DNA from: Brasilonema angustatum HA4187-MV1
GTDB taxonomy: Bacteria; Cyanobacteriota; Cyanobacteriia; Cyanobacteriales; Nostocaceae
Length of the DNA stretch: 64,000 nt
Direction: 5' to 3'
NCBI GenBank assembly: GCA_019359695.1
Contig: JAHHGV010000007.1
Location: 150,532-214,531, forward strand
The position numbers were made by a program, and so were the translations under genes. A model generated the notes under the pieces. The model saw only the letters and a list, made by a program, of their open reading frames with translations, made no database searches and was not told the origin of the DNA. Below are positions 35,461-43,914 of this stretch, piece after piece. The first letter of the stretch is position 1, and each line of letters begins with the position of its first letter.

Positions 35461-35861
35461 ATATATCCTCTCTAATCACACCAGCTAATATTAGAGATCA
35501 TCTCCTTTTGATGCATGAATTTTTCCAGATAAAATAGTTTGCTAATCTTTTGTATTTTCCTAATATCAATAGTATTGTTATGGTTTGTCTTTGTTAATTA
35601 AGTATTTTTCGATTTTTCTAGAAAACCTAATTATTTTTAGATATTTCGAATATTTTTTTATCCATCAGTTGTAGTGTCTTCTGATATGAGAAATGTATGA
35701 ATGTCGAAAACTTTGACAAATAAGTAAGAGTGAGCGATCACTTCGCTCACTGCTACTTTCTATTCACAACTTAATAAATCTACAAATTTCGTGCTTGATA
35801 ATTGAGGAAATACAGGAACGTAACCTAAACAAGCCTCGTGGTAACAAAATATAAGACTTAT
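35461..35861 (-). promoter_or_regulatory. Upstream region of the lipoprotein gene (region B)
   Basis: 401 nt without a gene; the diverged partner of region A. TTTGCTAATC is at 35538-35547, followed by TTTTCCTAATATC. Further along are ATTATTTTTAGATA and CTTTCTATTCACAACTT...ACAAATTT. A hairpin AGTGAGCGA/TCGCTCACT lies at 35729-35751, downstream of the AraC gene. Confidence 0.6.
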
Positions 35862-36419
35862 TTAACTAGCAATACCTTCTAATAGTTGTAGTCCTTTGTT
35901 ATGAGTGACTTTAGAACGCTGTGCTTCTCTCCAAGCATGGGGAGTATTTTTATGGTGATAGCGAAACTGAGAGTAGAAATGATTGATATTTTGATAGCCT
36001 ACTTGTAAAGCAATCTGATTAACGGAGTCGTTAGTTGATAAAAGTAAAGTGCATGCTTGGGCTATCCGACGCTCAATAATCCAATCATTGACGGTTTTTC
36101 CAGTTAGGCGTCGCACTAAGTCCGTTAAGTAAGCTGACGAATAACCAACTGCTTGAGCGACTTCTTTTAGGCTAATACTTTGATGATAATTCAATTCAAT
36201 AAACTCGAAGACCTCACGCAGTCGGGGAATAGATGGAAATATAAACTGAGGAGTATTTGATCTTTTACTTGACTCAGTTGTAGAGAATTTCTCTTGTACT
36301 AGCTGAACACGAACAAGATTATTTTCTGTGCCAATCACCTCAAACCCTGCTGTCTCCAAGCATTTTACTAAGAGGTTTTTAGTTTCCGGATTCTCATCTA
36401 TCAGTAAAAGATTAGTCAT
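35862..36419 (-). CDS. AraC-type regulator with truncated receiver-like N-terminus
   Basis: 185 aa. The first 35 residues (MTNLLLIDENPETKNLLVKCLETAGFEVI) look like the start of a response-regulator receiver, but the phosphoacceptor Asp region and the rest are missing. After a linker, a complete AraC/XylS double helix-turn-helix domain runs from about 70 to 170 (ISLKEVAQAVGYSSAYLTDLVRRLTG; VNQIALQVGYQNINHFYSQFR). It probably binds DNA without phospho-control. It sits upstream of, and in the same direction as, the lipoprotein and small-protein genes, so it is a candidate regulator of that block. AGGAT precedes the ATG. Confidence 0.85.
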   Translation of the reverse strand: MTNLLLIDENPETKNLLVKCLETAGFEVIGTENNLVRVQLVQEKFSTTESSKRSNTPQFIFPSIPRLREVFEFIELNYHQSISLKEVAQAVGYSSAYLTDLVRRLTGKTVNDWIIERRIAQACTLLLSTNDSVNQIALQVGYQNINHFYSQFRYHHKNTPHAWREAQRSKVTHNKGLQLLEGIAS

Positions 36420-37100
36420 TTTTTATCCTAGTATTTAATAGAGTTTTCACGTGATAAGATTGCATCACCTGTAACTCCTTGTATCTGAAGTTATAATGTT
36501 AAGAAGAAATTATTAAGTGAGCAGTCTAATTTTTGTCACGAGTTATGTATCAGCAAAGTACTTAACGCTTTGCTTGAACTGTCGCAACACGCTAGATCTA
36601 AGTGTGTTATTACATACTTATACGGCGTGTTTTCAATCCTTATGGATTTGAAAAAATGCGATGTGCTTTTTAGGAATTGAAAGTTGCTACCCTTACAGCC
36701 ATTGGTAAGTAGCCATCTAGCTTGAGGACAACCAACTTTGTGATTGGTAGTACCAAAAAAGATTATTTCATCCCCACTTTTTATATAGATGTGAGTATCA
36801 ACGACTTATGCACTTAGCTTCATCCCCATGAGCCTTTAGGCGTCAATACCCTAGTACTGCAAGGCGTTCGTCAAAACTCAAAAGGCTGATTCTGTGGGCT
36901 TTTCGTTGATTTTGAATGGTGAACCAGCGCGAATGACGGCTTTCCCGACCTATGCGACTGGTGTTAGCGTAGCGCTGGACTCACCCTAAGGCGTGGCATC
37001 AGCCATAGGGTAGGTTTATTTCCGCCGCGTTGTACTAGTGATTGCCTTGCTGAGTTTTGAATCAGGACTTGCTGAATTCTTCTTCAATAACTATCTTTTA
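36420..37100. other. Gene-poor spacer upstream of thrC
   Basis: About 680 nt with no supportable gene. A TTTTCAATCC-TTAT-GGATTTGAAAA hairpin lies near 36630-36655, and TTTTTAGGAATTGAAAG near 36670 resembles the end of some cyanobacterial CRISPR repeats but is single. Several short palindromes around 36950-37015 look like eroded repeats. The AraC-gene promoter should be at its left end. Confidence 0.4.
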
Positions 37101-37194
37101 CAGGACTTACGCAAAAATAACGTAGTTGCACCCGTTGCGACGTAAGGAAGCAATTTCACAATCTTGTTCTTTGGTAACTCTTGGGTAAGTCTTA
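37101..37194. mobile_element. MITE-like element, copy 2
   Basis: About 94 bp starting CAGGACTTACGCAAAAATAA and ending GGGTAAGTCTTAG. The interior is nearly identical to copy 1 at 18855. The right terminal repeat is degraded (GGGTAAGTCTT instead of GCGTAAGTCCT). It lies about 100 nt upstream of the thrC start, and an open frame runs out of it into thrC. Confidence 0.78.
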
Positions 37195-37292
37195 GTTCCA
37201 TGAAACCCGACAAAAAAAGTCGGGTATGTTTGACGAGGATTTTTGCTCGTGGTAACATCAATCCAATGTTGACGGACACCCAGGGAAGACTC

Positions 37293-38597
37293 ATGACACA
37301 GGCGACAACCACCAACACCCAAAGCACCACAGCCACTTTTAAATCCTTGAAGTGTAAAGAATGTGGTGAGGAGTATGAACTCAAGGCTCTTCATGTATGT
37401 GAGTTCTGCTTTGGTCCATTGGAAGTAACCTACGACTACAGCGCCCTACGCTCCACAGTCACCCGTGAAACAATTCAGGCGGGACCAAACTCCATCTGGC
37501 GCTATCGTAAGTTTTTGCCTGTGGCTACTGACAACCCCATTGATGTGGGAACTGGTATGACTCCGTTGGTTCGTTCCCATCGCTTGGCACGTCGCCTTGG
37601 TTTAAATAAGCTTTATATCAAGAATGATGCCGTCAACATGCCCACCCTCAGCTTCAAAGATCGGGTGGTATCAGTTGCGCTCACCCGCGCACGGGAGTTA
37701 GGTTTCACGACAGTTTCTTGCGCTAGCACTGGTAACCTAGCAAATTCTACTGCTGCGATCGCGGCACACGCTGGTTTAGACTGTTGCGTGTTCATTCCTG
37801 CTGATTTAGAAGCTGGAAAAATTTTAGGTAGCCTGATCTACAGTCCAACTCTCATGGCTGTTAAGGGCAATTACGACCAAGTCAACCGCCTCTGTTCTGA
37901 AGTGGCTAATACACATGGTTGGGGTTTTGTCAATATAAACTTGCGTCCCTATTACTCCGAAGGTTCTAAAACACTGGGCTTTGAAGTAGCAGAACAACTG
38001 GGCTGGGAGCTACCTGACCACATTGTCGCACCTTTAGCATCTGGTTCTTTATACACGAAAATCTACAAAGGCTTCCAAGAATTTGTTGAAGTTGGTTTGG
38101 TGGAAGCAAAGCATGTCAGGTTCAGCGGCGCACAAGCACAAGGGTGTTCACCGATCGCCCAAGCATATAAGGAAGAACGCGACTTTATCAAGCCAGTCAA
38201 ACCCAATACCATTGCCAAGTCTCTTGCAATTGGTAACCCAGCAGATGGTGTCTACGCTGTAGAACTAGCTAAGAAAACTGGTGGTCATATAGAATCAGTG
38301 ACGGATACCGAAATTATCGAAGGCATTAAGCTCTTGGCAGAAACAGAAGGTATCTTTACAGAAACCGCTGGTGGAACAACTGTTGCTGTGCTGAAAAAGT
38401 TGGCAGAAGCTGGTAAGATTAACCCAGATGAAACCACCGTGGTATATATTACCGGAAACGGCTTGAAAACCCAAGAAGCGGTACAAGGTTACATTGGCGA
38501 ACCTCTAACAATCGAGGCAAAACTTGATAGCTTTGAACGAGCGCTAGAGCGTTCCCAGACACTGGATCGCCTAGAATGGCAGCAAGTTTTGGTTTAA
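37293..38597 (+). CDS. thrC: Threonine synthase
   Basis: 434 aa from ATG 37293, which has an AGGGAAG ribosome site; the frame opens at 37164 but those codons start in a MITE. An N-terminal zinc ribbon (CKECGEEY ... CEFCFGPLEV) precedes a PLP fold-type II domain with the cofactor Lys in TLSFKDRVV and the phosphate-binding ASTGNLANSTAAIAAH. It converts O-phospho-L-homoserine to L-threonine. A ubiquitin-fold sulfur carrier gene follows 79 nt downstream. Confidence 0.95.
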   Translation: MTQATTTNTQSTTATFKSLKCKECGEEYELKALHVCEFCFGPLEVTYDYSALRSTVTRETIQAGPNSIWRYRKFLPVATDNPIDVGTGMTPLVRSHRLARRLGLNKLYIKNDAVNMPTLSFKDRVVSVALTRARELGFTTVSCASTGNLANSTAAIAAHAGLDCCVFIPADLEAGKILGSLIYSPTLMAVKGNYDQVNRLCSEVANTHGWGFVNINLRPYYSEGSKTLGFEVAEQLGWELPDHIVAPLASGSLYTKIYKGFQEFVEVGLVEAKHVRFSGAQAQGCSPIAQAYKEERDFIKPVKPNTIAKSLAIGNPADGVYAVELAKKTGGHIESVTDTEIIEGIKLLAETEGIFTETAGGTTVAVLKKLAEAGKINPDETTVVYITGNGLKTQEAVQGYIGEPLTIEAKLDSFERALERSQTLDRLEWQQVLV

Positions 38598-38676
38598 TCA
38601 TTAAATTATGAGTCATTTGTTCAAAGTTCTAAACTGATCACAAATGACAACTCTTAACTCACGACTCTCCGAATTT

Positions 38677-38952
38677 ATGACTGTAAAAGTTTTAGTTCCT
38701 ACTGCTCTGCAAAAATTCACCAATAACCAAGCCACCTTAGAATGTAAAGGTGACACGATCGCACAACTGTTTGACTCTTTAGAAGAAAACTGTCCTGGTA
38801 TCAAGTCGCGCTTATGCGACGAAGCTGGACAACCACGGCGGTTTTTGAATCTGTACGTCAATAGTGAAGATATCCGGTTTTTGGAAGGAAAAGATACACC
38901 ATTGAATGATGGTGATGAAGTCAGCATTGTCCCAGCAGTGGCTGGAGGCTAG
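38677..38952 (+). CDS. ThiS/MoaD-type ubiquitin-fold carrier next to thrC
   Basis: 91 aa from ATG 38677 (an in-frame ATG at 38644 is possible). It starts [19 protein letters not shown] and ends [12 protein letters not shown], with the C-terminal Gly-Gly required for thiocarboxylation or adenylation. [21 protein letters not shown] resembles CysO-type carriers more than MoaD proper. CysO-type proteins donate sulfur in a cysteine synthesis route. Neighbourhood with thrC suggests an amino-acid sulfur role, but this is inference. Confidence 0.85.
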   Translation: MTVKVLVPTALQKFTNNQATLECKGDTIAQLFDSLEENCPGIKSRLCDEAGQPRRFLNLYVNSEDIRFLEGKDTPLNDGDEVSIVPAVAGG

Positions 38953-39206
38953 TACAATTCAAAATTCAAAATGTGCTGCGCACCGCTGCGCACCGCTGCG
39001 CTAACAAAATTTAAAATTTAAAAGTCAAAATTCAAAAATTTATTTTGAATAAATGATTTTGGAATTTGAATTGGTTTGTGCTTTAGGAGCATGGCTTTGG
39101 TTACCAGAAAATGCCATCGCTATTGGGAGGCGTGGCTGTGTCAAAATGAAAGTGACTTAACCACGCTTGTGATCTCTCATAGCAAGACAAAGGATAGACC
39201 TGAGCA

Positions 39207-40028
39207 ATGGCAGAAGAAACAAATCACAATGAAGCTGGGGAAGTTGCTCCCAGCACTGTAGATAAGCAGGCCCCCAGTGTCGCTGAAGAACACGCTCCCA
39301 GTACAGACTCACCCGAAGCGACAGATATTCCTTCTGCAAATGCGCCTGAACCTGCATCGGCGAACTCAGAAGCGAATCCCAATGCAGGAAAAACAACGAG
39401 TGCTGCACCCAAACGCGAAAAGCCAGCAGAACCAGCTAAAGCCGAAGCAGAAGATAAGCCACCAGCTAAAGCAGAAGCCGGAGACAAACCAGCTAAAGGT
39501 GAAGCCAAAGACAAACCAGCTAAAGGTGAAGCCAAAGACAAACCAGCCGAAGCAGCCGAAGCCGGAGATAAACCAGCTAAAGAAGCCGGAGATAAACCAG
39601 CAAAAGGTGAAGCCGGAGAAAAGCCAGCCGCCAAGGCAAAAAAAGAGAAAGCACCAGCTGTTGAGGATAAGCCATTTGGAGAGTTTATCCAGCAAGATTA
39701 CTTACCAGCTGTGCAAAAGGCGATCGCCAAAGAAGGAGTGCAAGATTTAGCGCTGAATTTTGCCAAGCAAAAAATTTCCATCGTTGGTTTTGACAAGTCT
39801 GAAGAATGCTGGCAAATAATCGGCACCTGGCAGAACGGTTCGCGTCAATTTAACTTGTATTTTACACAAGAAGATATTCAAGGGAAAAAGGCTTTTTCCT
39901 GCAATGAAGGTAAAAAGCCCAGTACTCTTGAGTCATTCCTAATTGATGAACGCAAAGTCACTCTTGACTTACTAGTTTATGGACTCATGCAGCGCTTGAA
40001 CGGTCAAAAGTGGCTGGGGAGAAATTAA
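39207..40028 (+). CDS. DUF2996 family protein with long KPA/E-rich repeat region
   Basis: 273 aa. The first about 155 residues are low complexity, rich in Ala, Lys, Glu and Pro, with GDKPAKGEAKDKPAKGEA-type repeats. The C-terminal 115 residues form the cyanobacterial DUF2996 domain (PFGEFIQQDYLPAVQKAIAK, LDLLVYGLMQRLNGQKWL). Function unknown; the domain is restricted to oxygenic phototrophs. It converges with the TM2 gene, with a 4-nt overlap of their stop regions. The repeat is a slippage-prone tract. Confidence 0.85.
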   Translation: MAEETNHNEAGEVAPSTVDKQAPSVAEEHAPSTDSPEATDIPSANAPEPASANSEANPNAGKTTSAAPKREKPAEPAKAEAEDKPPAKAEAGDKPAKGEAKDKPAKGEAKDKPAEAAEAGDKPAKEAGDKPAKGEAGEKPAAKAKKEKAPAVEDKPFGEFIQQDYLPAVQKAIAKEGVQDLALNFAKQKISIVGFDKSEECWQIIGTWQNGSRQFNLYFTQEDIQGKKAFSCNEGKKPSTLESFLIDERKVTLDLLVYGLMQRLNGQKWLGRN

Positions 40029-40537
40029 TTTAGTTCGTCAAAATGGTAGGTAACGGCTCCAGTATCGGGGTCGTTGTCTATCTTTACATAACCTGACTTC
40101 AACATTTCTCTGAAAACAGCTTCCACCTCGGCAAAAGTAGCACCCGTTTCCATAACTGCTTGAGTAACGGTGAGTTGTCCACCCCTTTTTTCCGCAGCTT
40201 TCAGCAATTCCATTGTTAGTTTTTCCTGAGGAGAGCGGTAAACTTGGGTAGCAACAGCTGGCTGATTCAAAGGAACACCCAATGGTGATAAACCTGCTTT
40301 TGCTCTGAGTCTCATTTGCTGTTCATCTACCATGTTAGGGATAATGAACAAGTCTACAAACTGTCCGATACCAAGCACACCACCAGTTAACAGCCACAAT
40401 ATACCCGTCCCGATCTTGCCATTGTATAAACGGTGCAGTCCGCCCAAGCCAACAAACCAGGCTGCACTCAAGATGTAGGAGACAAGAAGACGTTCTTGAT
40501 TGTCTTTACTATTATTATTATTGTTTTCTGCTTTCAT
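40025..40537 (-). CDS. TM2 domain protein with C-terminal winged-helix-like region
   Basis: 170 aa. An Asn-rich N-terminus precedes a TM2 domain of two membrane helices with a tight turn (VSYILSAAWFVGLGGLHRLYNGKIGTG... and GILWLLTGGVLGIGQFVDLFII). A soluble C-terminal domain (about 105-165; LLKAAEKRGGQLTVTQAVMET, VEAVFREMLKSGYVKI) reads as a winged-helix fold. Likely an inner-membrane or thylakoid protein of unknown function. It overlaps the end of the DUF2996 gene. Confidence 0.85.
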   Translation of the reverse strand: MKAENNNNNSKDNQERLLVSYILSAAWFVGLGGLHRLYNGKIGTGILWLLTGGVLGIGQFVDLFIIPNMVDEQQMRLRAKAGLSPLGVPLNQPAVATQVYRSPQEKLTMELLKAAEKRGGQLTVTQAVMETGATFAEVEAVFREMLKSGYVKIDNDPDTGAVTYHFDELN

Positions 40538-40951
40538 CTTGTTTTTATCCCCTCTAATGTACTCTTGTTCCCTAATTACAATTTTCCTACTTTATTTTTT
40601 TCATATCAGGATGGGCTGCCAGAGTTGTTTGAGTTTTCATATCACCACAACTGAGCAAAGCAAGCGCGTTACAAGCGACGAATGCAATTGGATAGTTCTC
40701 ATTCTTAAAATTAGTAGAAAATTTACTGATTTGAATGTTAAATAAACTACATAAAAAATAATGCTGGCATATATTTACAGTATGACTGGTTTCTGCAGAC
40801 CTTACTTCACCCAGTGGATTCATTCAACTGGATGATTTGAGTTCGCATGAGCTTCTATTACAAGCTACACATCCTCAATTAAGGATTTCCCAAAAAATTG
40901 AAGTGTTGTTGCAACTCTTAACGTATGAAGTGTCTGTTGTCGCCCTACACC
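40538..40951. other. Intergenic region between TM2 gene and acsF promoter
   Basis: No gene can be supported. A 60-codon frame without a start codon (about 40797-40970; FIQLDDLSSHELLLQATHPQ) ends at TAA just before the acsF -10 box and might be a protein relic. Region also holds the TM2 gene promoter (minus strand). Confidence 0.4.
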
Positions 40952-40979
40952 TTGGTACACTTAACTAAACGAATATAAT
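40952..40979 (+). promoter_or_regulatory. Candidate acsF promoter TTGGTA-N16-TATAAT
   Basis: A consensus -10 TATAAT (40974-40979) follows TTGGTA (40952-40957) at a 16-nt spacing, predicting transcription from about 40986 and a leader of about 155 nt. A second TTGACT at 41093 might mark an additional promoter. Confidence 0.55.
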
Positions 40980-40985
40980 ACTGTC

Positions 40986-41142
40986 GTCATACTGTGCCTT
41001 GTGAGTCCAGTCCTACAGGCGGTGAGGCAGCATAAAGGGAGGATTTCCCTTGTGCCGGCTCTGGCAAACCCGTAAGGGTAAAAGTATTACTGTTGACTTT
41101 TGCAGGCACTCAAGATAACAAGACACTCATGGCAATCAAGAC
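40986..41142 (+). ncRNA. Hairpin-rich 5' leader of acsF (possible structured element)
   Basis: A closing pair GTGCCT (40994-40999) with AGGCAC (41104-41109) encloses three consecutive hairpins: AAGGGA/TCCCTT (41035-41051), TGCC/GGCA (41053-41066) and ACCC-GTAA-GGGT (41068-41079). The layout resembles a multi-stem leader RNA. It matches no riboswitch consensus that I recognise. Confidence 0.4.
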
Positions 41143-42219
41143 ATGGTAGATTCCCTCAAAAAACCAGGCTTTGAAGAAATGCGGTCCGGGATTAAAATCC
41201 CAGCCAAAGAAACCCTACTGACACCCCGATTCTACACGACCGACTTTGATGAGATGGCAAAAATGGACATCTCACCAAATGAAGATGAGTTGAAAGCCAT
41301 TCTGGAAGAGTTTCGTTGTGACTACAACCGTCATCACTTTGTTCGGGATGCCGAGTTTGAACAATCCTGGGATCATATTGACGGGGAAACTCGCCGATTG
41401 TTCGTCGAATTTCTAGAGCGTTCCTGTACGGCAGAGTTTTCTGGCTTCTTGCTGTACAAAGAACTTGGTCGTCGCTTAAAGGACAAGAGTCCTGTTTTGG
41501 CGGAATGTTTCAACCTCATGTCTCGCGATGAAGCGCGTCATGCTGGCTTCTTGAACAAAGCGCTGTCGGACTTCAATTTGGCGCTAGATTTAGGGTTTTT
41601 AACCAAGAGCCGTAATTACACCTTCTTTAAACCAAAATTCATCTTCTACGCGACTTATCTCTCGGAAAAAATTGGTTATTGGCGGTATATCACAATTTAT
41701 CGCCACTTAGAAGCACATCCAGAAGACCGGGTTTATCCGATTTTCCGCTGGTTTGAAAACTGGTGTCAGGATGAAAACCGCCACGGGGATTTCTTTGATG
41801 CGATCATGAGATCCCAGCCGCAAATGTTAAATGATTGGAAGGCGCGGTTGTGGAGTCGGTTCTTCCTACTGTCTGTGTTTGCGACGATGTACCTTAACGA
41901 CGTCCAGCGCAAAGACTTCTATGCATCAATTGGTTTAGATGCACGAGACTATGACATCTACGTGATTGAAAAGACCAATGAAACTGCAGGAAGAGTGTTC
42001 CCAGTCATACTGGATGTTGAGCATCCTGAGTTTTATCAGCGGTTGGAAGTTTGTGTGAAGAATAATGAGAAGTTGACGGCGATCGCTTCCTCAAAGACTC
42101 CCAAATTCCTGCAATTCTTCCAAAAGCTGCCTTATTACATCTCCAACGCTTGGCAGATTTCGCGATTGTACTTCCTTAAACCAATTGACGCTACTAAAAT
42201 CCAAGCAACTGTTCACTAA
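41143..42219 (+). CDS. acsF: Mg-protoporphyrin IX monomethyl ester oxidative cyclase
   Basis: 358 aa, full length. AcsF is the aerobic diiron cyclase that forms the fifth (E) ring of chlorophyll, giving 3,8-divinyl protochlorophyllide. Diiron ligands are visible in [21 protein letters not shown] (E-x-x-H) and [12 protein letters not shown] (E-x-x-H). It acts at the thylakoid membrane. It is transcribed alone, with its own promoter and long leader upstream and a strong terminator downstream. Confidence 0.96.
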   Translation: MVDSLKKPGFEEMRSGIKIPAKETLLTPRFYTTDFDEMAKMDISPNEDELKAILEEFRCDYNRHHFVRDAEFEQSWDHIDGETRRLFVEFLERSCTAEFSGFLLYKELGRRLKDKSPVLAECFNLMSRDEARHAGFLNKALSDFNLALDLGFLTKSRNYTFFKPKFIFYATYLSEKIGYWRYITIYRHLEAHPEDRVYPIFRWFENWCQDENRHGDFFDAIMRSQPQMLNDWKARLWSRFFLLSVFATMYLNDVQRKDFYASIGLDARDYDIYVIEKTNETAGRVFPVILDVEHPEFYQRLEVCVKNNEKLTAIASSKTPKFLQFFQKLPYYISNAWQISRLYFLKPIDATKIQATVH

Positions 42220-42242
42220 GTTGTAAGCTTTTGCTAAAACTT

Positions 42243-42278
42243 AAGTGGTTCTGTATTATACAGAGCCACTTTTTTTTA
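42243..42278 (+). terminator. Strong Rho-independent terminator after acsF
   Basis: AAGTGGTTCTGTA pairs with TACAGAGCCACTT (one G-T pair), followed by eight T residues, 23 nt after the acsF stop. Confidence 0.93.
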
Positions 42279-42300
42279 TGAATTACAGAGGCGCAAAACA

Positions 42301-42990
42301 ATGAGAAGGCTGTTATCAGCTTTATGCTTTGGAGTGGGTGTGAATTTGTTTGTGATGACTGCTCCTGTTTTGTGTGATACACCTTCAAAAAATGCCCAGG
42401 ATTTAGATATAAGTCCAGAAATTATTAAAAATAGTCCAGTTTTGCAACGTTGGCGGCGTCAAGTACCTAACGTGTTGGAAGATATCAAGAATGACCCTAG
42501 TTTTTCTACAAAGATACGAGTGGGGTCTTCTTACTTTTCTTCTGAGAAAGCATTTGGGGTGAATATTGGTGTGGAGGACGTGTTTATTGGTCGTACTAGT
42601 CTAACAGTCAGTGGTGAGTATGAAGCGGTGTTCAATGGTCAACGCCTGGTTTATGGTGCAGATTTGCATTATTATCTGCGTCCTTTGGGTAGCTACATCA
42701 ATATTACACCTGTGGTAGGCTATCGCCATCTGGAAATTAACAGCTACTCCACAGATGGAGTGAATCTTGGTGCGAAACTGTTGCTGGTGTTGTCTCGCGG
42801 TGGTGCAGGAGATATTTCTTTAACCCAAAGTTGGGTTGGTTTGGGTACTGGAGAAGAAGTTGGTTTAACAACAATATCAGTCGGTTATGCTCTTACCCCA
42901 AGTATCCGTATATCAACAGATATCGAACAGCAAAATAGTAAACAAAATAAAGAGACTCGTTTAGGTATAGTTTTTGAATGGATGCCCTAA
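42301..42990 (+). CDS. Secreted protein, probable outer-membrane beta-barrel
   Basis: 229 aa. A signal peptide (about 1-25, MRRLLSALCFGVGVNLFVM...) precedes a short helical part (about 33-65). The rest alternates hydrophobic/polar residues as in a barrel (KIRVGSSYFSSEKAFGVNIGV, SLTVSGEYEAVF, YINITPVVGYRHLEI, LTTISVGYALTPSIRISTDIE) and ends in RLGIVFEWMP, an aromatic-rich last strand. Named family not recognised. It lies 22 nt past the acsF terminator and likely has little read-through. Confidence 0.78.
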   Translation: MRRLLSALCFGVGVNLFVMTAPVLCDTPSKNAQDLDISPEIIKNSPVLQRWRRQVPNVLEDIKNDPSFSTKIRVGSSYFSSEKAFGVNIGVEDVFIGRTSLTVSGEYEAVFNGQRLVYGADLHYYLRPLGSYINITPVVGYRHLEINSYSTDGVNLGAKLLLVLSRGGAGDISLTQSWVGLGTGEEVGLTTISVGYALTPSIRISTDIEQQNSKQNKETRLGIVFEWMP

Positions 42991-43023
42991 AATAGGCTTG
43001 TTTATATCATCTGTTTTATTTAT

Positions 43024-43575
43024 CTAGTGGTATCGATTTATAAATCCAGCAACTTTCGCTTTGTGTAACCCGTAACTCTCATTCCATTTACAACTACGAC
43101 AATGAAACCTAATTTTGTTGAGTGATTCCCACTCGATAAAGGATAGTTGTTTAGTGCTGCAGACAGGACAAACATCGTATGAAGCAATTAAAACAAGCTT
43201 AGAAACCACTGCAATTAAATCGTCAGGATCAAATGGCTTTACTAATCTTGTGCAGAATCCTGCATTGAAAGCAAGAGCGCCTGCTTCTTCAGAGGCGTGT
43301 GCTGTCAAAGCGATTGCAGGAATCTGGCTAACCGTGACAGCAAGGTTTCTAACTTTTTGAATCAGCGAATACCCATCCTCACCAGGCATGGCAATATCGC
43401 TAATCAGAATATTCGGCTTGAACCGCGTAATTGCTTCAAGGGCTTCACTGGCTGATGTAACCGGAATCACTTGAACGTTGTACTCTTCAAAAATAACCTT
43501 TATCAAATCAAGATTATCAATATCATCATCTACTACCAGCACCCGCAACCCATCTAATAATTGTGGAGTATCCAT
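43024..43575 (-). CDS. Response regulator: receiver plus C-terminal zinc ribbon
   Basis: 183 aa. A complete receiver domain (about 10-125) has the acidic pair VVDDD, phosphoacceptor Asp in ILISDIAMPGEDGY, the Thr/Ala switch in IALTAHAS and Lys in RLVKPFDP. The C-terminal about 50 residues carry CPVC and CRSC pairs (about 137-140 and 159-162), a zinc ribbon instead of a DNA-binding domain. No cognate kinase is adjacent. It may signal through protein or nucleic-acid contact of the zinc ribbon. Confidence 0.88.
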   Translation of the reverse strand: MDTPQLLDGLRVLVVDDDIDNLDLIKVIFEEYNVQVIPVTSASEALEAITRFKPNILISDIAMPGEDGYSLIQKVRNLAVTVSQIPAIALTAHASEEAGALAFNAGFCTRLVKPFDPDDLIAVVSKLVLIASYDVCPVCSTKQLSFIEWESLNKIRFHCRSCKWNESYGLHKAKVAGFINRYH

Positions 43576-43914
43576 ATGCGTGAACTCTAGCCTGAATGTA
43601 CTTGCTTATGTTGGGAACCGTAACTTTACCTATAATTCCCTTATAGTTTCATAAGCTTTTATTAATTTTAGTGATTTTTTTTATTATTTTGTATGAGATT
43701 GACTCAATTTATCTATCGACAGGATGATGAATATATAAAGAGGAAAAAACTTAAGATTTTCTTAAGGTTTTAAAGATCAAGACAATTTGAAGTTGGGGTA
43801 TAAAATTCTAAATTCACAATTGTGAGCCTTTAACTAGCGCAAGAAACCCTGTTCCCTATTCCCTATTCCCTGTACAATTATGATCACCAATCTTTCATTA
43901 AGGGGTGTTAAGCC
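43576..43914. other. Divergent spacer upstream of ccmK3
   Basis: 338 nt, AT-rich. Contains a short STRR of TTCCCTA/TTCCCTG units (about 43850-43873) just upstream of ccmK3. Promoters of the response regulator and ccmK3 should lie here. No RNA gene seen. Confidence 0.4.

Noticed and set aside
36630..36690. CRISPR-like word TTTTTAGGAATTGAAAG after a TTTTCAATCC hairpin
   Set aside because: Only a single, imperfect occurrence with no regular spacer pattern and no cas genes.
40797..40970. Possible gene upstream of acsF (FIQLDDLSSHELLLQ...)
   Set aside because: No start codon with a ribosome site, and a stop on both sides. It could be a relic but cannot be assigned.
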